Shown in pieces: positions 44,814 through 55,118 of a stretch of DNA of 63,349 nucleotides. Below the pieces are notes generated by a model. It was not told the origin of the DNA and did not search any database. It saw nothing but the letters and a program-made list of their open reading frames with translations. Position 1 is the stretch's first letter. Every line of letters starts with the position of its first letter. The position numbers and the translations under genes are program-made. Location of the stretch: NCBI GenBank assembly GCA_022450155.1, contig JAKUQR010000019.1, positions 1-63,349 on the forward strand, written 5' to 3'. The stretch comes from Gammaproteobacteria bacterium. GTDB lineage: Bacteria > Pseudomonadota > Gammaproteobacteria > Arenicellales > UBA868.

Positions 44814-44975
44814 AATACTTGGTCCAAGACAGTACGGAGATATCTCAAAGACGGAGGTTCAGATTCTTCGTTTGCCAATGGTGATGTTTTCATTACGAGT
44901 CAAACAACAGAAAATAACTGGTAGTACCACCGTCACCGTGCTCAATAAGTAATGACTGTAACACTACTGTGATTT

Positions 44976-45350
44976 TTAAGCTAAGAATGCAGCATAGGTC
45001 ACAATGCGTTCAATTTCCATCAATGTCAACTCAAAAGGCGGGTAATAAGGGTTACTCTCGGACCATTTCTTGTACCCTTACAAACACTGGATACGGTCTG
45101 CGGGAGAAAACGAAGAAAACCGTTCCTGCCAGTCAGCATTTTTAACCATGTAAGGAAAAGACGGAGTGTTGCCTATCCCTCCCAGCCGGTTAAATTCACC
45201 GATAACATGGCATCTCGCACAGTACTTTTTCGCGAGTTCGAATCCTGCGGCTGCGTTGGTATCGAGTGCTTTAGTTTTGATTGGAGCAAATAGTACAAGC
45301 CACAGTCCTACACAGGGTATGAGCCGAAGAATGAATGGCAGGTTTGTCAT
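44976..45350 (-). pseudogene. Periplasmic mono-haem cytochrome c, frameshifted
   Basis: A signal peptide (PFILRLIPCVGLWLVLFAP) is followed by KKYCARCHVIG (CxxCH haem site, ~residues 43-53) and GIGNTPSFPYM with the likely Met ligand. The frame then hits TAA at 45078. Past it the same frame resumes with GYKKWSESNPYYPPFELT and a C-terminal helix to 44976. In between, the expected family segment PYPVFVRV appears in another frame, so two opposite one-base shifts flank it. As read, only 90 residues can be made, without the last helix. Likely dead. Confidence 0.75.
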
Positions 45351-45448
45351 CTTGACTCATCGCTATATTCAGTAGTAACGGCCACACTTTTTGGCACCAG
45401 CCTGCACCCCTATGATCAGTTAACAAGCCTGTTCCATCCCCTGCAGTT

Positions 45449-46510
45449 TCACTCCAACGGCATCATCCAGTAATGGCGATCCTCGAGTTCACCGTGCTGT
45501 ATACCGAGAATCTTATTGTATAGTTCCGGACACAAGTTACCTTGTTGCTCATCAGGGAAACGCAGATCACTGTCGTGGTAGCGAATTCGTCCAATGGGAA
45601 CGACCACCGATGCTGTACCGGCCCCAAAAGCTTCATAGAGTTCGCCATTGGCTTGGGCTAGAAATAATTCGTCCATAGACAAACGACGTTCAGTAGCCGT
45701 GACGCCCATATCGTCCAGTAGAGTTAGAACACTTTCACGTGTTACGCCAGGTAGTATCGTGCCACTCAGATCTGGAGTGACTACCGAATCACCCAGTCGG
45801 AAAAATATATTCATCTGACCGGCCTCTTCCACATACTTGTGTTCTTGTCCGTCAAGCCACAGGATCTGGTCAAAACCATCCTCAACGCTGTCATTCATCG
45901 GTCTCAGTGTCACCGAGTAGTTACTCGCGGTTTTCGCGTAACCCGTACCGCCATGGGGTGCTCTGGTGTACCTTTCCTCTGCTTTGAGATAAAGCGGCGA
46001 CTTTACCTGTGCAAAATATTCACATACTGGCGACGTGAATATAAGTAATCGATACCGCGATGCCGGTCGCACAGCCAGATGGGGCTCCGTTGCAATGAGC
46101 ACGGGTCTAACATATAACGCCTCGCCTCTGCGAGATGGGGCCCAGCCCTGATCCAACATTACAAGCTGCTTGATCGAATCTATGACGAGAGATTCATCTG
46201 GCGCGGGTATACACAATCTAGTACACGAAGCCGTTAAGCGTGCAGCATTTCGATCAACCCTGAAAAGTCTTATCTTGCGATCATCCGTTCCCCGGAATGC
46301 CTTTAATCCTTCAAAAACTGTTTGGCCGTAATGCAGCGCCAACGCAGCCGGGCTCATTTCAATTGGAGAGAACGGCACAATCGAAGGTTCCCCCCACATG
46401 CCCCCTGAAAACTCACAGGTAACCATATGATCTGAAAAATAATCGCCAAACCCCAAATTTGCATAATCGACTTCCGCCAGGCGACTTTTTTTAACAGACT
46501 CGATCTTCAT
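45449..46510 (-). CDS. ilvE: Branched-chain amino acid aminotransferase (type II)
   Basis: 353 residues from the ATG at 46510, which has GGAG six bases upstream. An in-frame ATG at 46558 overlaps the ytfJ-like stop in ATGA fashion and is an alternative (369 residues). FSDHMVTCEF near 27-36, LHYGQTVFEGLKAFRG near 61-76, the PLP lysine in GYAKTASNYS, and EEAGQMNIFF and EAFGAGTASVV follow the eukaryote-like BCAT. It makes Val, Leu and Ile from their keto acids with glutamate. Confidence 0.92.
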   Translation of the reverse strand: MKIESVKKSRLAEVDYANLGFGDYFSDHMVTCEFSGGMWGEPSIVPFSPIEMSPAALALHYGQTVFEGLKAFRGTDDRKIRLFRVDRNAARLTASCTRLCIPAPDESLVIDSIKQLVMLDQGWAPSRRGEALYVRPVLIATEPHLAVRPASRYRLLIFTSPVCEYFAQVKSPLYLKAEERYTRAPHGGTGYAKTASNYSVTLRPMNDSVEDGFDQILWLDGQEHKYVEEAGQMNIFFRLGDSVVTPDLSGTILPGVTRESVLTLLDDMGVTATERRLSMDELFLAQANGELYEAFGAGTASVVVPIGRIRYHDSDLRFPDEQQGNLCPELYNKILGIQHGELEDRHYWMMPLE

Positions 46511-46554
46511 CGTTTCTCCAGACTCTGCCAGTGCTCCATCTGATTCTCTAATCT

Positions 46555-47094
46555 TCAATTAGATATTGCTGACCAGACCATGGCTGTCAGATTCTCTACA
46601 TCTGCCGCCGACAGCGCACCGCTTTTATTGAATAACAAATTCCCACTGGGGCCAAACACCAACACATTATAGCTATGATCAGCCAGTCCCCACTGTTCAA
46701 CCAGTACCTTACCTTTGTCTGTAACATTGATCGTGCGGGAATATTTCTTTTGTTTTCCTTTAAGAATGTTTTGGATTAGGAACTTTGGTTTCCAGGTTAC
46801 CGCCAAGTTCGTAATCGCTACGGATCTGATTTGTTCGGTCGGATATTGTTCTTTGGCCAATGCCTCTTCGACATGTTCGTTGATCTTGACTTTGTCAGGA
46901 TCAACATACATCAGTATGTGCACTACCCCTTTCAGCTCAGAACTGCTCCAGGCAGTACCATCGAGCCTGCCTCCAACTTCGCCTATCAACTTAACTGGCG
47001 GCGGTTCCTGATTCAGCTCCAGCCCGGCCTCAACCAGATTACTGGCAACAAACAGTACGACCATTGTTACGAATGTCAGCTTGCGTTTGTGTGT
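46555..47094 (-). CDS. ytfJ: YtfJ-family periplasmic protein
   Basis: 179 residues from the ATG at 47094; a TTG at 47127 lengthens the frame but has nothing to favour it. Signal peptide (LTFVTMVVLFVASNLVEA). PPVKLIGEVGGRLDG, WSSSELKGVVHILMYVDPD and QWGLADHSYNVLVFGPSGNLLF are the YtfJ thioredoxin-like fold without the CxxC pair. Exported, function not known in E. coli either. It is just upstream of ilvE, overlapping by four bases only if ilvE starts at 46558. Confidence 0.86.
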   Translation of the reverse strand, partial: THKRKLTFVTMVVLFVASNLVEAGLELNQEPPPVKLIGEVGGRLDGTAWSSSELKGVVHILMYVDPDKVKINEHVEEALAKEQYPTEQIRSVAITNLAVTWKPKFLIQNILKGKQKKYSRTINVTDKGKVLVEQWGLADHSYNVLVFGPSGNLLFNKSGALSAADVENLTAMVWSAISN

Positions 47095-47151
47095 CATTAA
47101 ACTTGAAAGAGAGGCTGCAATGCCCAATATCTTTTCAATCGCATCGAATGG

Positions 47152-47541
47152 TCATGCCAATTTATTGTTCTCCGGAAGAATCCGGAATGAGCCTAACGAG
47201 CAGAATTCTTTGACCTGGCTGACTATATCCTGGTTCAGCGTAGAGAATTCATTTTCTAACAAACTTTTAGAGTCGACATAGTATTGTAGGGCTGACGCTA
47301 GACAATCGGATAGTGCATAGGCGTCACCTTCGGTAGCCTTTTGAAAACTTGGGCAATCGTAACCACCCATCCAGCCCCTCTTTTCAAAGTTCTTTAACTC
47401 TTCTAGGCCGAGCCCTGGATCGATCGTCCCACAGGGTTTCCAGCCATGTTGGATGGCGAGGGCTCTTAACTCAATCCACTGATCTTTAGTGACTGCTACA
47501 AACCGACCGCGTTGAGAGCGAGACATACTCTTAAGTATCAC
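47152..47541 (-). CDS. Hypothetical protein, about 124-129 aa
   Basis: Starts at 47541 or, more likely, at the ATG five codons later (MSRSQRGRFVAVTKDQW, 47526). The chain is soluble and mixed helical; RALAIQHGWKPCGTID and KRGWMGGYDCPSFQKATEGDAYAL are its most distinctive stretches, with four cysteines (CG, DC, DCL, FC). No signal or membrane part. I do not recognise the family. It lies between the ytfJ gene and tRNA-Pro, leftward like both. Confidence 0.65.
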   Translation of the reverse strand: MILKSMSRSQRGRFVAVTKDQWIELRALAIQHGWKPCGTIDPGLGLEELKNFEKRGWMGGYDCPSFQKATEGDAYALSDCLASALQYYVDSKSLLENEFSTLNQDIVSQVKEFCSLGSFRILPENNKLA

Positions 47542-47622
47542 GATGGGAGTCTGCGGGGAGACCGTTGCTATAAATAAAGGTCAGCCATCGGCACATTCCA
47601 CCTATTGCTTACCTTCAAAAAA

Positions 47623-47699
<77 letters not shown>

Positions 47700-47719
47700 T
47701 ACAATAATATACGACCAAG

Positions 47720-48079
47720 TTACGATCGCAGGAGATCCGAAATATCTGTGAGTTCCTCAATTACCTGATCGTAAAGCTTCTTGTTGAGCCTTTTGCCACT
47801 CTTTTGTTTTTCTTCTCTAAGTCGATTACCAGCACCACTTATCGTATAGCCCTCAATATAGAGTAGACGTCGGATCGTTCTAATCAACTCGACCTCATGG
47901 CGTTGGTAATAGCGGCGATTACCTCGACGCTTTACAGGCTGCAATTGCTGAAACTCCTGTTCCCAATACCTTAGAACATGAGGTTTCACAGAACAGAGTT
48001 CGCTTACCTCACCAATAGTGAAGTATCTTTTTGCAGGTATCGGTGGGAGTTCCCCCGACGAGGGATCGAGCATCATCAT
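47720..48079 (-). CDS. MerR-family transcription regulator (ihfA-linked)
   Basis: 119 residues. Winged-helix start [24 protein letters not shown] near 21-44, [20 protein letters not shown] near 54-73, then a helix ([16 protein letters not shown]) and a short end with no ligand-binding domain. This ihfA-linked MerR is found in most gammaproteobacteria; its target is not known. Overlaps the ihfA stop by four bases. Confidence 0.9.
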   Translation of the reverse strand: MMMLDPSSGELPPIPAKRYFTIGEVSELCSVKPHVLRYWEQEFQQLQPVKRRGNRRYYQRHEVELIRTIRRLLYIEGYTISGAGNRLREEKQKSGKRLNKKLYDQVIEELTDISDLLRS

Positions 48080-48411
48080 AGATCGTTAGTCTCGGGACCA
48101 ACAACTGGTGCGGACACATTGTTTTTGGCTATCCGATCCTTGACTTTCTGACTCGCCTTGTAGGTGACCACCCGCCGAGGTGTTACAGCCACCTCTTCAC
48201 CTGTCTTAGGATTACGTCCTGGGCGACTTCGTTTGTCTCGAACACTGAAGCCGCCGAACCCGGAAAGCTTTACAGATTCACCATTTTCTAACGATTCTCG
48301 AATTTTCTCGAAGAATAACTCGATAAATTCCTTAGCTTCTCGCTTGTTCAAGCCAAGTTGCTCAAACAATGTATTCGCGAGATCTGCCTTAGTGACAGTC
48401 ATCGTTTTCAC
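48076..48411 (-). CDS. ihfA: Integration host factor alpha subunit
   Basis: 111 residues. Starts [20 protein letters not shown], beta-arm with [12 protein letters not shown] near 66-77 (the Pro that wedges into DNA), ending in a short acidic tail. It bends DNA with IhfB. It follows pheT by 15 bases as in E. coli. Confidence 0.95.
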   Translation of the reverse strand: MKTMTVTKADLANTLFEQLGLNKREAKEFIELFFEKIRESLENGESVKLSGFGGFSVRDKRSRPGRNPKTGEEVAVTPRRVVTYKASQKVKDRIAKNNVSAPVVGPETNDL

Positions 48412-48426
48412 CCTTCCTCTGGCGGT

Positions 48427-50817
48427 TTATTTATCTCTGAGCTCGCAACCCAGTTTTTTCTTTAGGCTGTCAAGAATCTCCTCCATAACCTTCTCGACAT
48501 CCTGTTCCGTAAGATTGCGTGAAGTTCCTTTCAACGTCAACCCATAAGACAAAGATTTTTTGCTTTTTTTTATCCCAGCGCCCTGATATAGGTCAAAGAG
48601 CTCGATTGAGTTCAGTATCGACCCACCGGCTTCGACGATAACTTCCCTGACCTTATCTGCTGGCGTAGCTATGTCCACTGTAACTGAGAGATCCCGATTA
48701 ACAGAGGGAAATTTTGACATCGGACTATAAGCCGGCAGGTCACGCGCCGATATGCACTGGGCATCTAATTCGAAAATAAATGCAGCTTGTTCCAGGTCAA
48801 ACGTTTTCACAATATCTGGGTGCAGTCGTCCAAGCCATCCGACTACTTGTTTGCCGTGGGTTATTCTCGTGCTCTGGCCGGGGTGAAGTGCCGGATGAAG
48901 AGCAAGCTTAAATTCCGTTTTTGCAGCCTTAGCAGAAAGTTTCAACATGCCTTCAACATCGCCCTTGATATCATAAAAGTCTACCTCGCGGACATGGCTG
49001 TCCCAGCTCCGGCGAGAAGCTGCACCGGTTACCAGCCCGGCAATACGTTTGATCTCAGTCCGATTGTTGACACTACCATGAAATACATTACCGACTTCAA
49101 ACAATCGGATTCGTCGCCACTGTCGCCGGTAGTTAACAGAAAGCGCCTGCAGCAACCCCGGCCAGAGGCTTGTGCGCATGACCGACATATTTGACGCAAT
49201 CGGATTTTCCAATGTGATGGCACGCGAGTCTGGATCGATTAGTTCTTGAATCAGAGGATCTCCAAAACTGTACGTCATAATCTCCTGATAATCATTGTCA
49301 ATCAGAAAATCAGTCAGCCGATCAGTGGTCAGGATCGACTCCCGGTCTGGCGTATAGGCGATAACACTTTTAGGGTCGCGGGTTGGTACATTGTCATAAC
49401 CATATATCCGAACGACCTCCTCCACCAGATCGTGCTCTTCTTCGACATCTGTTCTCCAACTGGGCGGCAGAACTTTCCAGCCTGATTTTAGATTCCTGAC
49501 TCTCATCCCCAGGGATTCAAGGGTGGACTTGACCTGCTTGTCCGGTATCGTGTGCCCCAACACCCTGATCAGACGCGATCGGCGTAGTGTGATCGGGTTC
49601 TTGGTGGTTATATGGGATTCACTGACTTTCTGGAACACTGGACCTGGTTGCCCTCCCACAGAAGCAGTGATCATCTGAGTTGCGCGTTCTATGGCGGTTC
49701 GCTGAAGGCCAGGGTCGACTTTCCTTTCAAACCGAAATGAGGCTTCCGACTGAATCCCGTACGTCCGTGCCTTACGAGCGATAGCGCCAGGTCGGAAATA
49801 AGCTGCCTCGAGCATAATAGAAGTAGTCTGCCCATCGATACTCGAGTTCATACCGCCCATGATCCCAGCCATGCCGATGGCTTTGTCGGCATCTGCAATC
49901 ACCAATGTTTCTGGTGTTAATTGGATAGATTTTCCATCAAGAAGATCAAGATTTTCACCTTTCTCGGAATGTCTGACGACTATCTTTTCTTTTATTTCTT
50001 TCAGGTCGAACGCATGCAACGGTTGCCCGAGCTCTAGCATCACATAGTTGGTAATATCGACAATGGCACCGATGCTTCTAAGACCACACCGCCTTAGCCG
50101 TTCGCGCATCCAATCTGGTGTCTTTGATTGGGAGACGACACCGTCTATTACTCTTCCGACATATCGTGGCGCATCTCGTGGTGCCTGTATTTCTAATTGA
50201 ACAATATGCTTACTGGTCGCCCTTACCGGCTTGAGGGAAGGTCCCGCGAGTTTTTCCCCAGTCAAGGCATGCAGCTCCCGCGCTATGCCCTGGATGCTGA
50301 GGCAGTCACCCCGATTCGGGGTAAGATCTATATCAATTATATGGTCATCGACCTGCAGGTAGTCGTTGAGTGAGTTACCCACTGGGGCGTTTGAATCGAG
50401 AACGAGCAGGCCCGCGGAATTGTCAGTGCTGTAATCCAGTCTCAGATCATCTGCTGAACACAACATTCCTCGTGATTTCTGGCCACCAAAGTCAGCGACA
50501 CGTATTGTTTTTCCACCTGGCAGGGAACTGCCCGGCATCGCCGCGACTACCCGATGCCCAACTTCAACATTGGCCGCTCCACAAACTATGCCGACGTGTC
50601 GGCGTTGACCAACGTCAACCTGACAGATCTTTAAACTGCTGTTTCCAGGAAGGTCGGTAGTAGACACGACTTCAGCAACCCGGATCTTGTTGGAAAACTC
50701 CTGGACCCGGGAGATAGAACTGACTTCAAGACCCGCCGTTGTCAGCAGATCGGAAAGATACGGTAGATCGACATCTACCTTGATCCATTCCTTTAACCAG
50801 TTGAGGCTGATAATCAT
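48427..50817 (-). CDS. pheT: Phenylalanyl-tRNA synthetase beta subunit
   Basis: 796 residues, E. coli length 795. N-terminal B1 (MIISLNWLKEWIKVDV), EMAP-like tRNA-binding domain ~39-148 (VGHRVVAAMPG, SRGMLCS), B5 and the B3/B4 editing domain near 210-400 (DLTPNRGDCLS; EASFRFERKVDP), and the anticodon-like ferredoxin fold at 700-796 (SMSKFPSVNRDLSVTV). It works as alpha2-beta2 with PheS. Confidence 0.96.
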   Translation of the reverse strand: MIISLNWLKEWIKVDVDLPYLSDLLTTAGLEVSSISRVQEFSNKIRVAEVVSTTDLPGNSSLKICQVDVGQRRHVGIVCGAANVEVGHRVVAAMPGSSLPGGKTIRVADFGGQKSRGMLCSADDLRLDYSTDNSAGLLVLDSNAPVGNSLNDYLQVDDHIIDIDLTPNRGDCLSIQGIARELHALTGEKLAGPSLKPVRATSKHIVQLEIQAPRDAPRYVGRVIDGVVSQSKTPDWMRERLRRCGLRSIGAIVDITNYVMLELGQPLHAFDLKEIKEKIVVRHSEKGENLDLLDGKSIQLTPETLVIADADKAIGMAGIMGGMNSSIDGQTTSIMLEAAYFRPGAIARKARTYGIQSEASFRFERKVDPGLQRTAIERATQMITASVGGQPGPVFQKVSESHITTKNPITLRRSRLIRVLGHTIPDKQVKSTLESLGMRVRNLKSGWKVLPPSWRTDVEEEHDLVEEVVRIYGYDNVPTRDPKSVIAYTPDRESILTTDRLTDFLIDNDYQEIMTYSFGDPLIQELIDPDSRAITLENPIASNMSVMRTSLWPGLLQALSVNYRRQWRRIRLFEVGNVFHGSVNNRTEIKRIAGLVTGAASRRSWDSHVREVDFYDIKGDVEGMLKLSAKAAKTEFKLALHPALHPGQSTRITHGKQVVGWLGRLHPDIVKTFDLEQAAFIFELDAQCISARDLPAYSPMSKFPSVNRDLSVTVDIATPADKVREVIVEAGGSILNSIELFDLYQGAGIKKSKKSLSYGLTLKGTSRNLTEQDVEKVMEEILDSLKKKLGCELRDK

Positions 50818-50836
50818 AGGACATTCATGGGCAGTA

Positions 50837-51871
50837 CTAACCGAACTGGTTTAAAAACGAAAGTTCGTTATCAAAAAACAACCTAAGATCATCGACACCA
50901 TATCGAAGCATCGTGACCCGTTCTATACCCATACCAAATGCGTAACCCGTGTATTTCTCGTTATCGATGCCAACCTGGCGAAACACTTCTGGGTGAACCA
51001 TTCCACAACCAAGTATTTCGAGCCAGCCAGTATGCTGACACACTCTACAGCCAGCACCGGCACAAAAAACGCACCCCATATCGACTTCAGCCGAAGGTTC
51101 GGTGAATGGAAAATAAGAAGGTCTGAATCTTACTGGCAAGTCTTGTTCAAAAAATTCCCGAACAAAATGAATCAAGATACCCTTGAGATCGGAAAAGGTT
51201 ATGTCTAGATCAACTGCTAATCCTTCCACCTGGTTGAACATGGGTGTATGGGTAACATCAGAATCGCACCGGTACACCCTACCCGGAGCTATGACCCTGA
51301 TTGGGAGTTCTTGATTTTCCATATACCGCACCTGCACAGGCGATGTATGGGTTCGGAGCACCACTCCCGGAGACACATAAAAGGTATCGTGCATAGCCCG
51401 AGCTGGGTGATCCTCAGGGATATTCAGCGCACCGAAGTTATGGAAATCGTCTTCGATTTCAGGTCCGTCGGCGACATCAAATCCGAGCCGTCGAAATATG
51501 GCTGTAATTCTCCGAATAGAACGGCTTATTGGATGTAATGTGCCATGTTGTACGGCGCGACCAGGCAGTGACACATCAATTACGTCTCGATCTAACGCGT
51601 TAGCTTGCGCTTGCTGCTCTAGAAGCTCGGCCTTTTTATCGATGGCGTCTGCCAGCTTTTGTTTTGCGGTATTTAGCGCTTTTCCATACGCTTTTCTTTC
51701 ATCAACCGGCAGGCTACCGATCTGTTTAAGCTGGAGTGTCAGGTAACCCTTGCGACCGAGGTGAACAACCCGTAGCGACTCCAGGGCAGAGAGCGTCGTT
51801 GTGCCCGATACCGCTTCGATCGCTTCAGTGATCTTGATGGATAACTCATCGCCTGCAGATTGTTGACTCAC
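50837..51871 (-). CDS. pheS: Phenylalanyl-tRNA synthetase alpha subunit
   Basis: 344 residues. Coiled-coil N-terminus 1-90, then class II core: [21 protein letters not shown], motif 2 [22 protein letters not shown] near 190-213, and motif 3 [18 protein letters not shown] near 310-327. The upstream gap (51872-51958) holds a terminator-like hairpin that may attenuate pheST. Confidence 0.96.
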   Translation of the reverse strand: MSQQSAGDELSIKITEAIEAVSGTTTLSALESLRVVHLGRKGYLTLQLKQIGSLPVDERKAYGKALNTAKQKLADAIDKKAELLEQQAQANALDRDVIDVSLPGRAVQHGTLHPISRSIRRITAIFRRLGFDVADGPEIEDDFHNFGALNIPEDHPARAMHDTFYVSPGVVLRTHTSPVQVRYMENQELPIRVIAPGRVYRCDSDVTHTPMFNQVEGLAVDLDITFSDLKGILIHFVREFFEQDLPVRFRPSYFPFTEPSAEVDMGCVFCAGAGCRVCQHTGWLEILGCGMVHPEVFRQVGIDNEKYTGYAFGMGIERVTMLRYGVDDLRLFFDNELSFLNQFG

Positions 51872-51887
51872 TATAGTGCCTGCCTAC

Positions 51888-51917
51888 AAAAAAAAGGAAA
51901 GGCCATAGACCTTTCCT
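51888..51917 (-). terminator. Terminator/attenuator between rplT and pheS
   Basis: On the minus strand AGGAAAGG, loop TCTATGG, CCTTTCCT then TTTTTTT. In E. coli pheST is attenuated by a Phe-rich leader peptide; a short frame starting near 51943 exists here, but its Phe codons lie in the T-run itself, so that mechanism is not demonstrated. Confidence 0.85.
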
Positions 51918-51958
51918 GTTGTCTCCTAACGAATGCCATGGCATTGCCACGGGCTACG

Positions 51959-52318
51959 TTAAGCTGCCAGTGCTGCCTTGGCTCGTTCTGCCAAAGACTC
52001 GAAACCTGGTTTGTCGTTGACAGCCATGTCAGCAAGTACTTTTCGATCTATTTCAACTGCCGCCTTCGAAAGACCATTAATCATCTGACTATAATTGATC
52101 CCGCTTAGTCGGGCTGCCGCGTTGATCCTCACAATCCACAGCGCTCGAAATTGACGCTTACGCTGTCTACGGTCTCTGTAGGCATATTGCCCTGCTTTCA
52201 TCACAGCTTGTTTTGCGACTCGATAGACGTTTTTCCGGGCACCACGATACCCCTTAGCATTCGCCAACACTTTGCGATGTCTGGCTCTTGCTGTTACGCT
52301 TCGTTTTACCCTGGGCAT
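51959..52318 (-). CDS. rplT: 50S ribosomal protein L20
   Basis: 119 residues: [29 protein letters not shown] is the standard L20 start; very basic. Essential for early 50S assembly and in E. coli the repressor of its own rpmI-rplT message. It ends before the terminator-like hairpin. Confidence 0.97.
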   Translation of the reverse strand: MPRVKRSVTARARHRKVLANAKGYRGARKNVYRVAKQAVMKAGQYAYRDRRQRKRQFRALWIVRINAAARLSGINYSQMINGLSKAAVEIDRKVLADMAVNDKPGFESLAERAKAALAA

Positions 52319-52342
52319 CGGTCTACTCCGAAATCTGATGTA

Positions 52343-52540
52343 TTAACTGTAAGGAAGCATCCGCTTCAGTGCGGATTCATTTGACGAGTGAACAATTAAC
52401 TGGGACCGTAACTGCCGTTTTCGTTTGGTCGATTTTTTTGTCAGGATGTGGTTCATGTATGCTTGCGAACGCTTAAAACGACCACTAGCAGTCGTCTTGA
52501 ACCGCTTCGCCGCACCCCTATTCGTCTTCATCTTGGGCAT
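52343..52540 (-). CDS. rpmI: 50S ribosomal protein L35
   Basis: 65 residues, basic: [21 protein letters not shown] is the standard start. Lies between infC and rplT, in the universal order. Confidence 0.97.
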   Translation of the reverse strand: MPKMKTNRGAAKRFKTTASGRFKRSQAYMNHILTKKSTKRKRQLRSQLIVHSSNESALKRMLPYS

Positions 52541-52567
52541 CTTGTTTGTCTCTCGAATGACTCTAGT

Positions 52568-53083
52568 TTATTTCTTGGGTGCAAGGACCATGACCATCTG
52601 CCGGCCTTCCATTTTCGGCATTTGCTCGACTACTCCCAATTCATCCAGATCCGCTTCAACCCGTTTTAGCATTTTCATTCCCAGTTCCTGATGGGCCATC
52701 TCTCTACCACGGAACCGTAACGTCACCTTAACTTTGTTTCCGGCATCCAGGAACCGCACCAAGTTCCGCACCTTTATGTCATAGTCGCCGATATCGGTCC
52801 CAGGCCGGAATTTCACTTCTTTAACGATTATCTGTTTTTGCTTCTTTTTCGATTCCTGCTTTTTCTTTGCGGCTGAATATAAGAATTTGCCGTAGTCCAT
52901 CAACCGACAAACAGGTGGTTCTGCATAGGGCGAGATCTCAACAAGATCAAGCTGTTTCTCTTCGGCAATCTGGTGGGCTTCAGTAACTGAAACAATACCC
53001 AGTTGTTCGCCGCCTTCTCCGATTAGCCGGATATCTCCGGCTGTAATCTCATCGTTGATGCGCTGCTGCTTTGCTGCAACTAT
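52568..53083 (-). CDS. infC: Translation initiation factor IF-3, apparent AUA start
   Basis: 171 residues if read from ATA at 53083. AAGGAG lies seven bases upstream and the homology ([17 protein letters not shown], then [12 protein letters not shown]) begins right there, whereas the first ATG (52903) would remove the whole N-terminal domain. infC normally uses a rare start (AUU in E. coli), which IF-3 itself discriminates against to control its level; AUA would serve the same purpose. C-domain: [35 protein letters not shown]. Confidence 0.93.
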   Translation of the reverse strand: MVAAKQQRINDEITAGDIRLIGEGGEQLGIVSVTEAHQIAEEKQLDLVEISPYAEPPVCRLMDYGKFLYSAAKKKQESKKKQKQIIVKEVKFRPGTDIGDYDIKVRNLVRFLDAGNKVKVTLRFRGREMAHQELGMKMLKRVEADLDELGVVEQMPKMEGRQMVMVLAPKK

Positions 53084-53111
53084 GTCGCTACTCCTTAACC
53101 TGAATAGATAT

Positions 53112-55016
53112 TTAGTGCTTTAACGAAAGACCCGGTAGCGCTGTTGCTACTCTGTCGAGGTCGATTGACCCCAGATCGGTCCCGTCTTGTGTACGCACGG
53201 AAACACTCTCCGCGCCTTTTTCTTTGTCTCCAACAACCAGAATAAAAGGAATTCGGCGCAGAGTCGCTTGGCGAATTTTATAGCCGATCTTCTCGTTTCT
53301 CAAGTCACATTGTACTCTCAAGTTATGATTTTTTAGATGTTTTTGCACCGAGAGAGCATATTCACGTTGATTAGGGCCAATGTTGCACACAATCAACTGT
53401 ACCGGTGAAAGCCAGGCAGGCAATTTTCCTTCAGTATCTTCAATCAAAATTCCAATAAAACGTTCGAGCGAACCCAGTATTGCCCTATGAATCATGACCG
53501 GCACCCTTTTTGTTCCGTCTGCAGCGACGTATTCGGCCCCCAGTCGCCCCGGCATCGAGAAATCCAGTTGTATGGTTCCGCATTGCCAGCGTCTGCCTAT
53601 AGAATCACGGAGTACGAATTCGTGCTTGGGTCCGTAAAATGCACCCTCGCCCGCCTGCACTGTAAAGGGTATCGACTTTTCTTCAAGCGCAGCCGCCAGC
53701 GCTTTCTCTGAACGATCCCACAGCAGGTCATCTCCCACCCGATTTTCAGGTCGAGTCGATAGTACGACCTCAATATCTTCGAACCCAAAATCGTTATACA
53801 TACGATAGGTCAGGTCGATCAATGTCGACACCTCACTGCCTATCTGCTCTTCTGTGCAGAAAACATGGGCGTCATCCTGGGTAAAACGCCGACCGCGCAG
53901 CAGCCCATGCAAGGTGCCTGAAGGTTCATTTCTGTGACAGATGCCGAATTCCGATATTCTCAGCGGCAGGTCCCGATAACTCTTAAGCCCTTGATTAAAA
54001 ATCATGACATGACCGGGACAGTTCATGGGTTTAATGGCGTAGTCCTGATCCTCGACATGCGTCGTAAACATGTTTTCTCTGAACTTTTCCCAGTGCCCCG
54101 AACGCTCCCACAATCGCCTATTAAGCACTTGCGGTGTGTGTACCTCCTGATAGTCATATTCCTCCAGCAACGTTCGAACATAGGTCTCTATCAGTCGGAA
54201 CAATGTCCATCCCTGCTCATGCCAGAAAGCCATACCCGGTGCTTCTTCCTGAAAATGAAAATAGTCCAGCTGTCTCCCCAACTTTCTGTGGTCTCTTTTT
54301 TCAGCTTCTACCAAGCGGGTTAGATAGGCTCCGAGCTGCTTTTTGTCTGGCCACGCCGTACCATAAATTCGCTGCAGCATTTCGTTCGTCGAATCCCCAC
54401 GCCAATACGCACCAGCCAGTTTTGTTAGCTTGAAAGCTTTCAGATGGCCTGTAGATGGAACGTGAGGCCCACGACACAGATCGGTAAATTCTCCTTGTGT
54501 ATACAACGAAATCATCTCATCTTCCGGTATGCCGCCGATAATTTCCGCTTTGTAGTTCTCGCCACTGGCTGTGAATAACGCGACCGCTGCATCGCGTGGC
54601 ATAGTTGAACGACTGATTGGCAGGTTCGCTTTGGCAAGCTCATGCATTTTCTTTTCGATTTTCTCCAGATCAGCTTCTCCAAAACCTGAGGCATAGGAAA
54701 AATCGTAGTAAAACCCGTCTTCAATAACAGGGCCAATCGTTACCTGGGCTGTCGGATACAGAGTCTTAACGGCATGTGCCATAAGGTGTGCACAGGAATG
54801 CCGCAGGATCTCCACTCCACTGGGGTCTTCAGACGTAACAATGCGCACAGCTTGATCACTGTCGATACGGTAATCTATATCGACCAAATTGCCGCCAACC
54901 TCACCTGCCAAAGCCCGTTTCGCAAGTTTTGGGTGTATATCGGCTGCAATTTCCATAACCGAAACGGGCCGTTCATAAGTACGGATAGCACCGTCAGGTA
55001 GTTGGATTTCGGGCAC
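53112..55016 (-). CDS. thrS: Threonyl-tRNA synthetase
   Basis: 634 residues from GTG at 55016 ([11 protein letters not shown]); AGGGA is eight bases upstream. The frame is open beyond, to 55145, but that would run into tRNA-Val. TGS domain 1-62, editing/SAD domain with [12 protein letters not shown] and later CRGPHV, class II core with [10 protein letters not shown] (zinc Cys) and [24 protein letters not shown], and anticodon-binding end ([19 protein letters not shown]). A hairpin at 55075-55103 precedes it. Confidence 0.95.
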   Translation of the reverse strand: MPEIQLPDGAIRTYERPVSVMEIAADIHPKLAKRALAGEVGGNLVDIDYRIDSDQAVRIVTSEDPSGVEILRHSCAHLMAHAVKTLYPTAQVTIGPVIEDGFYYDFSYASGFGEADLEKIEKKMHELAKANLPISRSTMPRDAAVALFTASGENYKAEIIGGIPEDEMISLYTQGEFTDLCRGPHVPSTGHLKAFKLTKLAGAYWRGDSTNEMLQRIYGTAWPDKKQLGAYLTRLVEAEKRDHRKLGRQLDYFHFQEEAPGMAFWHEQGWTLFRLIETYVRTLLEEYDYQEVHTPQVLNRRLWERSGHWEKFRENMFTTHVEDQDYAIKPMNCPGHVMIFNQGLKSYRDLPLRISEFGICHRNEPSGTLHGLLRGRRFTQDDAHVFCTEEQIGSEVSTLIDLTYRMYNDFGFEDIEVVLSTRPENRVGDDLLWDRSEKALAAALEEKSIPFTVQAGEGAFYGPKHEFVLRDSIGRRWQCGTIQLDFSMPGRLGAEYVAADGTKRVPVMIHRAILGSLERFIGILIEDTEGKLPAWLSPVQLIVCNIGPNQREYALSVQKHLKNHNLRVQCDLRNEKIGYKIRQATLRRIPFILVVGDKEKGAESVSVRTQDGTDLGSIDLDRVATALPGLSLKH

Positions 55017-55074
55017 TTTGAGTTTCCCTGGAAGCTGTCGAGTCTGGCATCTAGGCCATAGATGTTTTAAGCGA

Positions 55075-55103
55075 GAATGCCACATGGACTCAATGTGGCA
55101 TTC
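55075..55103 (-). promoter_or_regulatory. Perfect 11-pair hairpin in the thrS leader
   Basis: GAATGCCACAT, loop of seven, ATGTGGCATTC, lying between tRNA-Val and thrS with no T-run, so not a typical terminator. In E. coli ThrRS binds a tRNA-like leader in its own message; a similar role here is possible, or it may be a processing stem after the tRNA. Confidence 0.55.
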
Positions 55104-55118
55104 GATTGATTCGGTATC

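Noticed and set aside
51881-51945. pheST leader peptide
   Set aside because: The Phe codons fall in the terminator T-run rather than before the hairpin, so classical attenuation is not supported.
52568-52903. IF-3 as a 111-residue protein from the first ATG
   Set aside because: It would lack the N-terminal domain, whose sequence continues upstream to the AUA codon.
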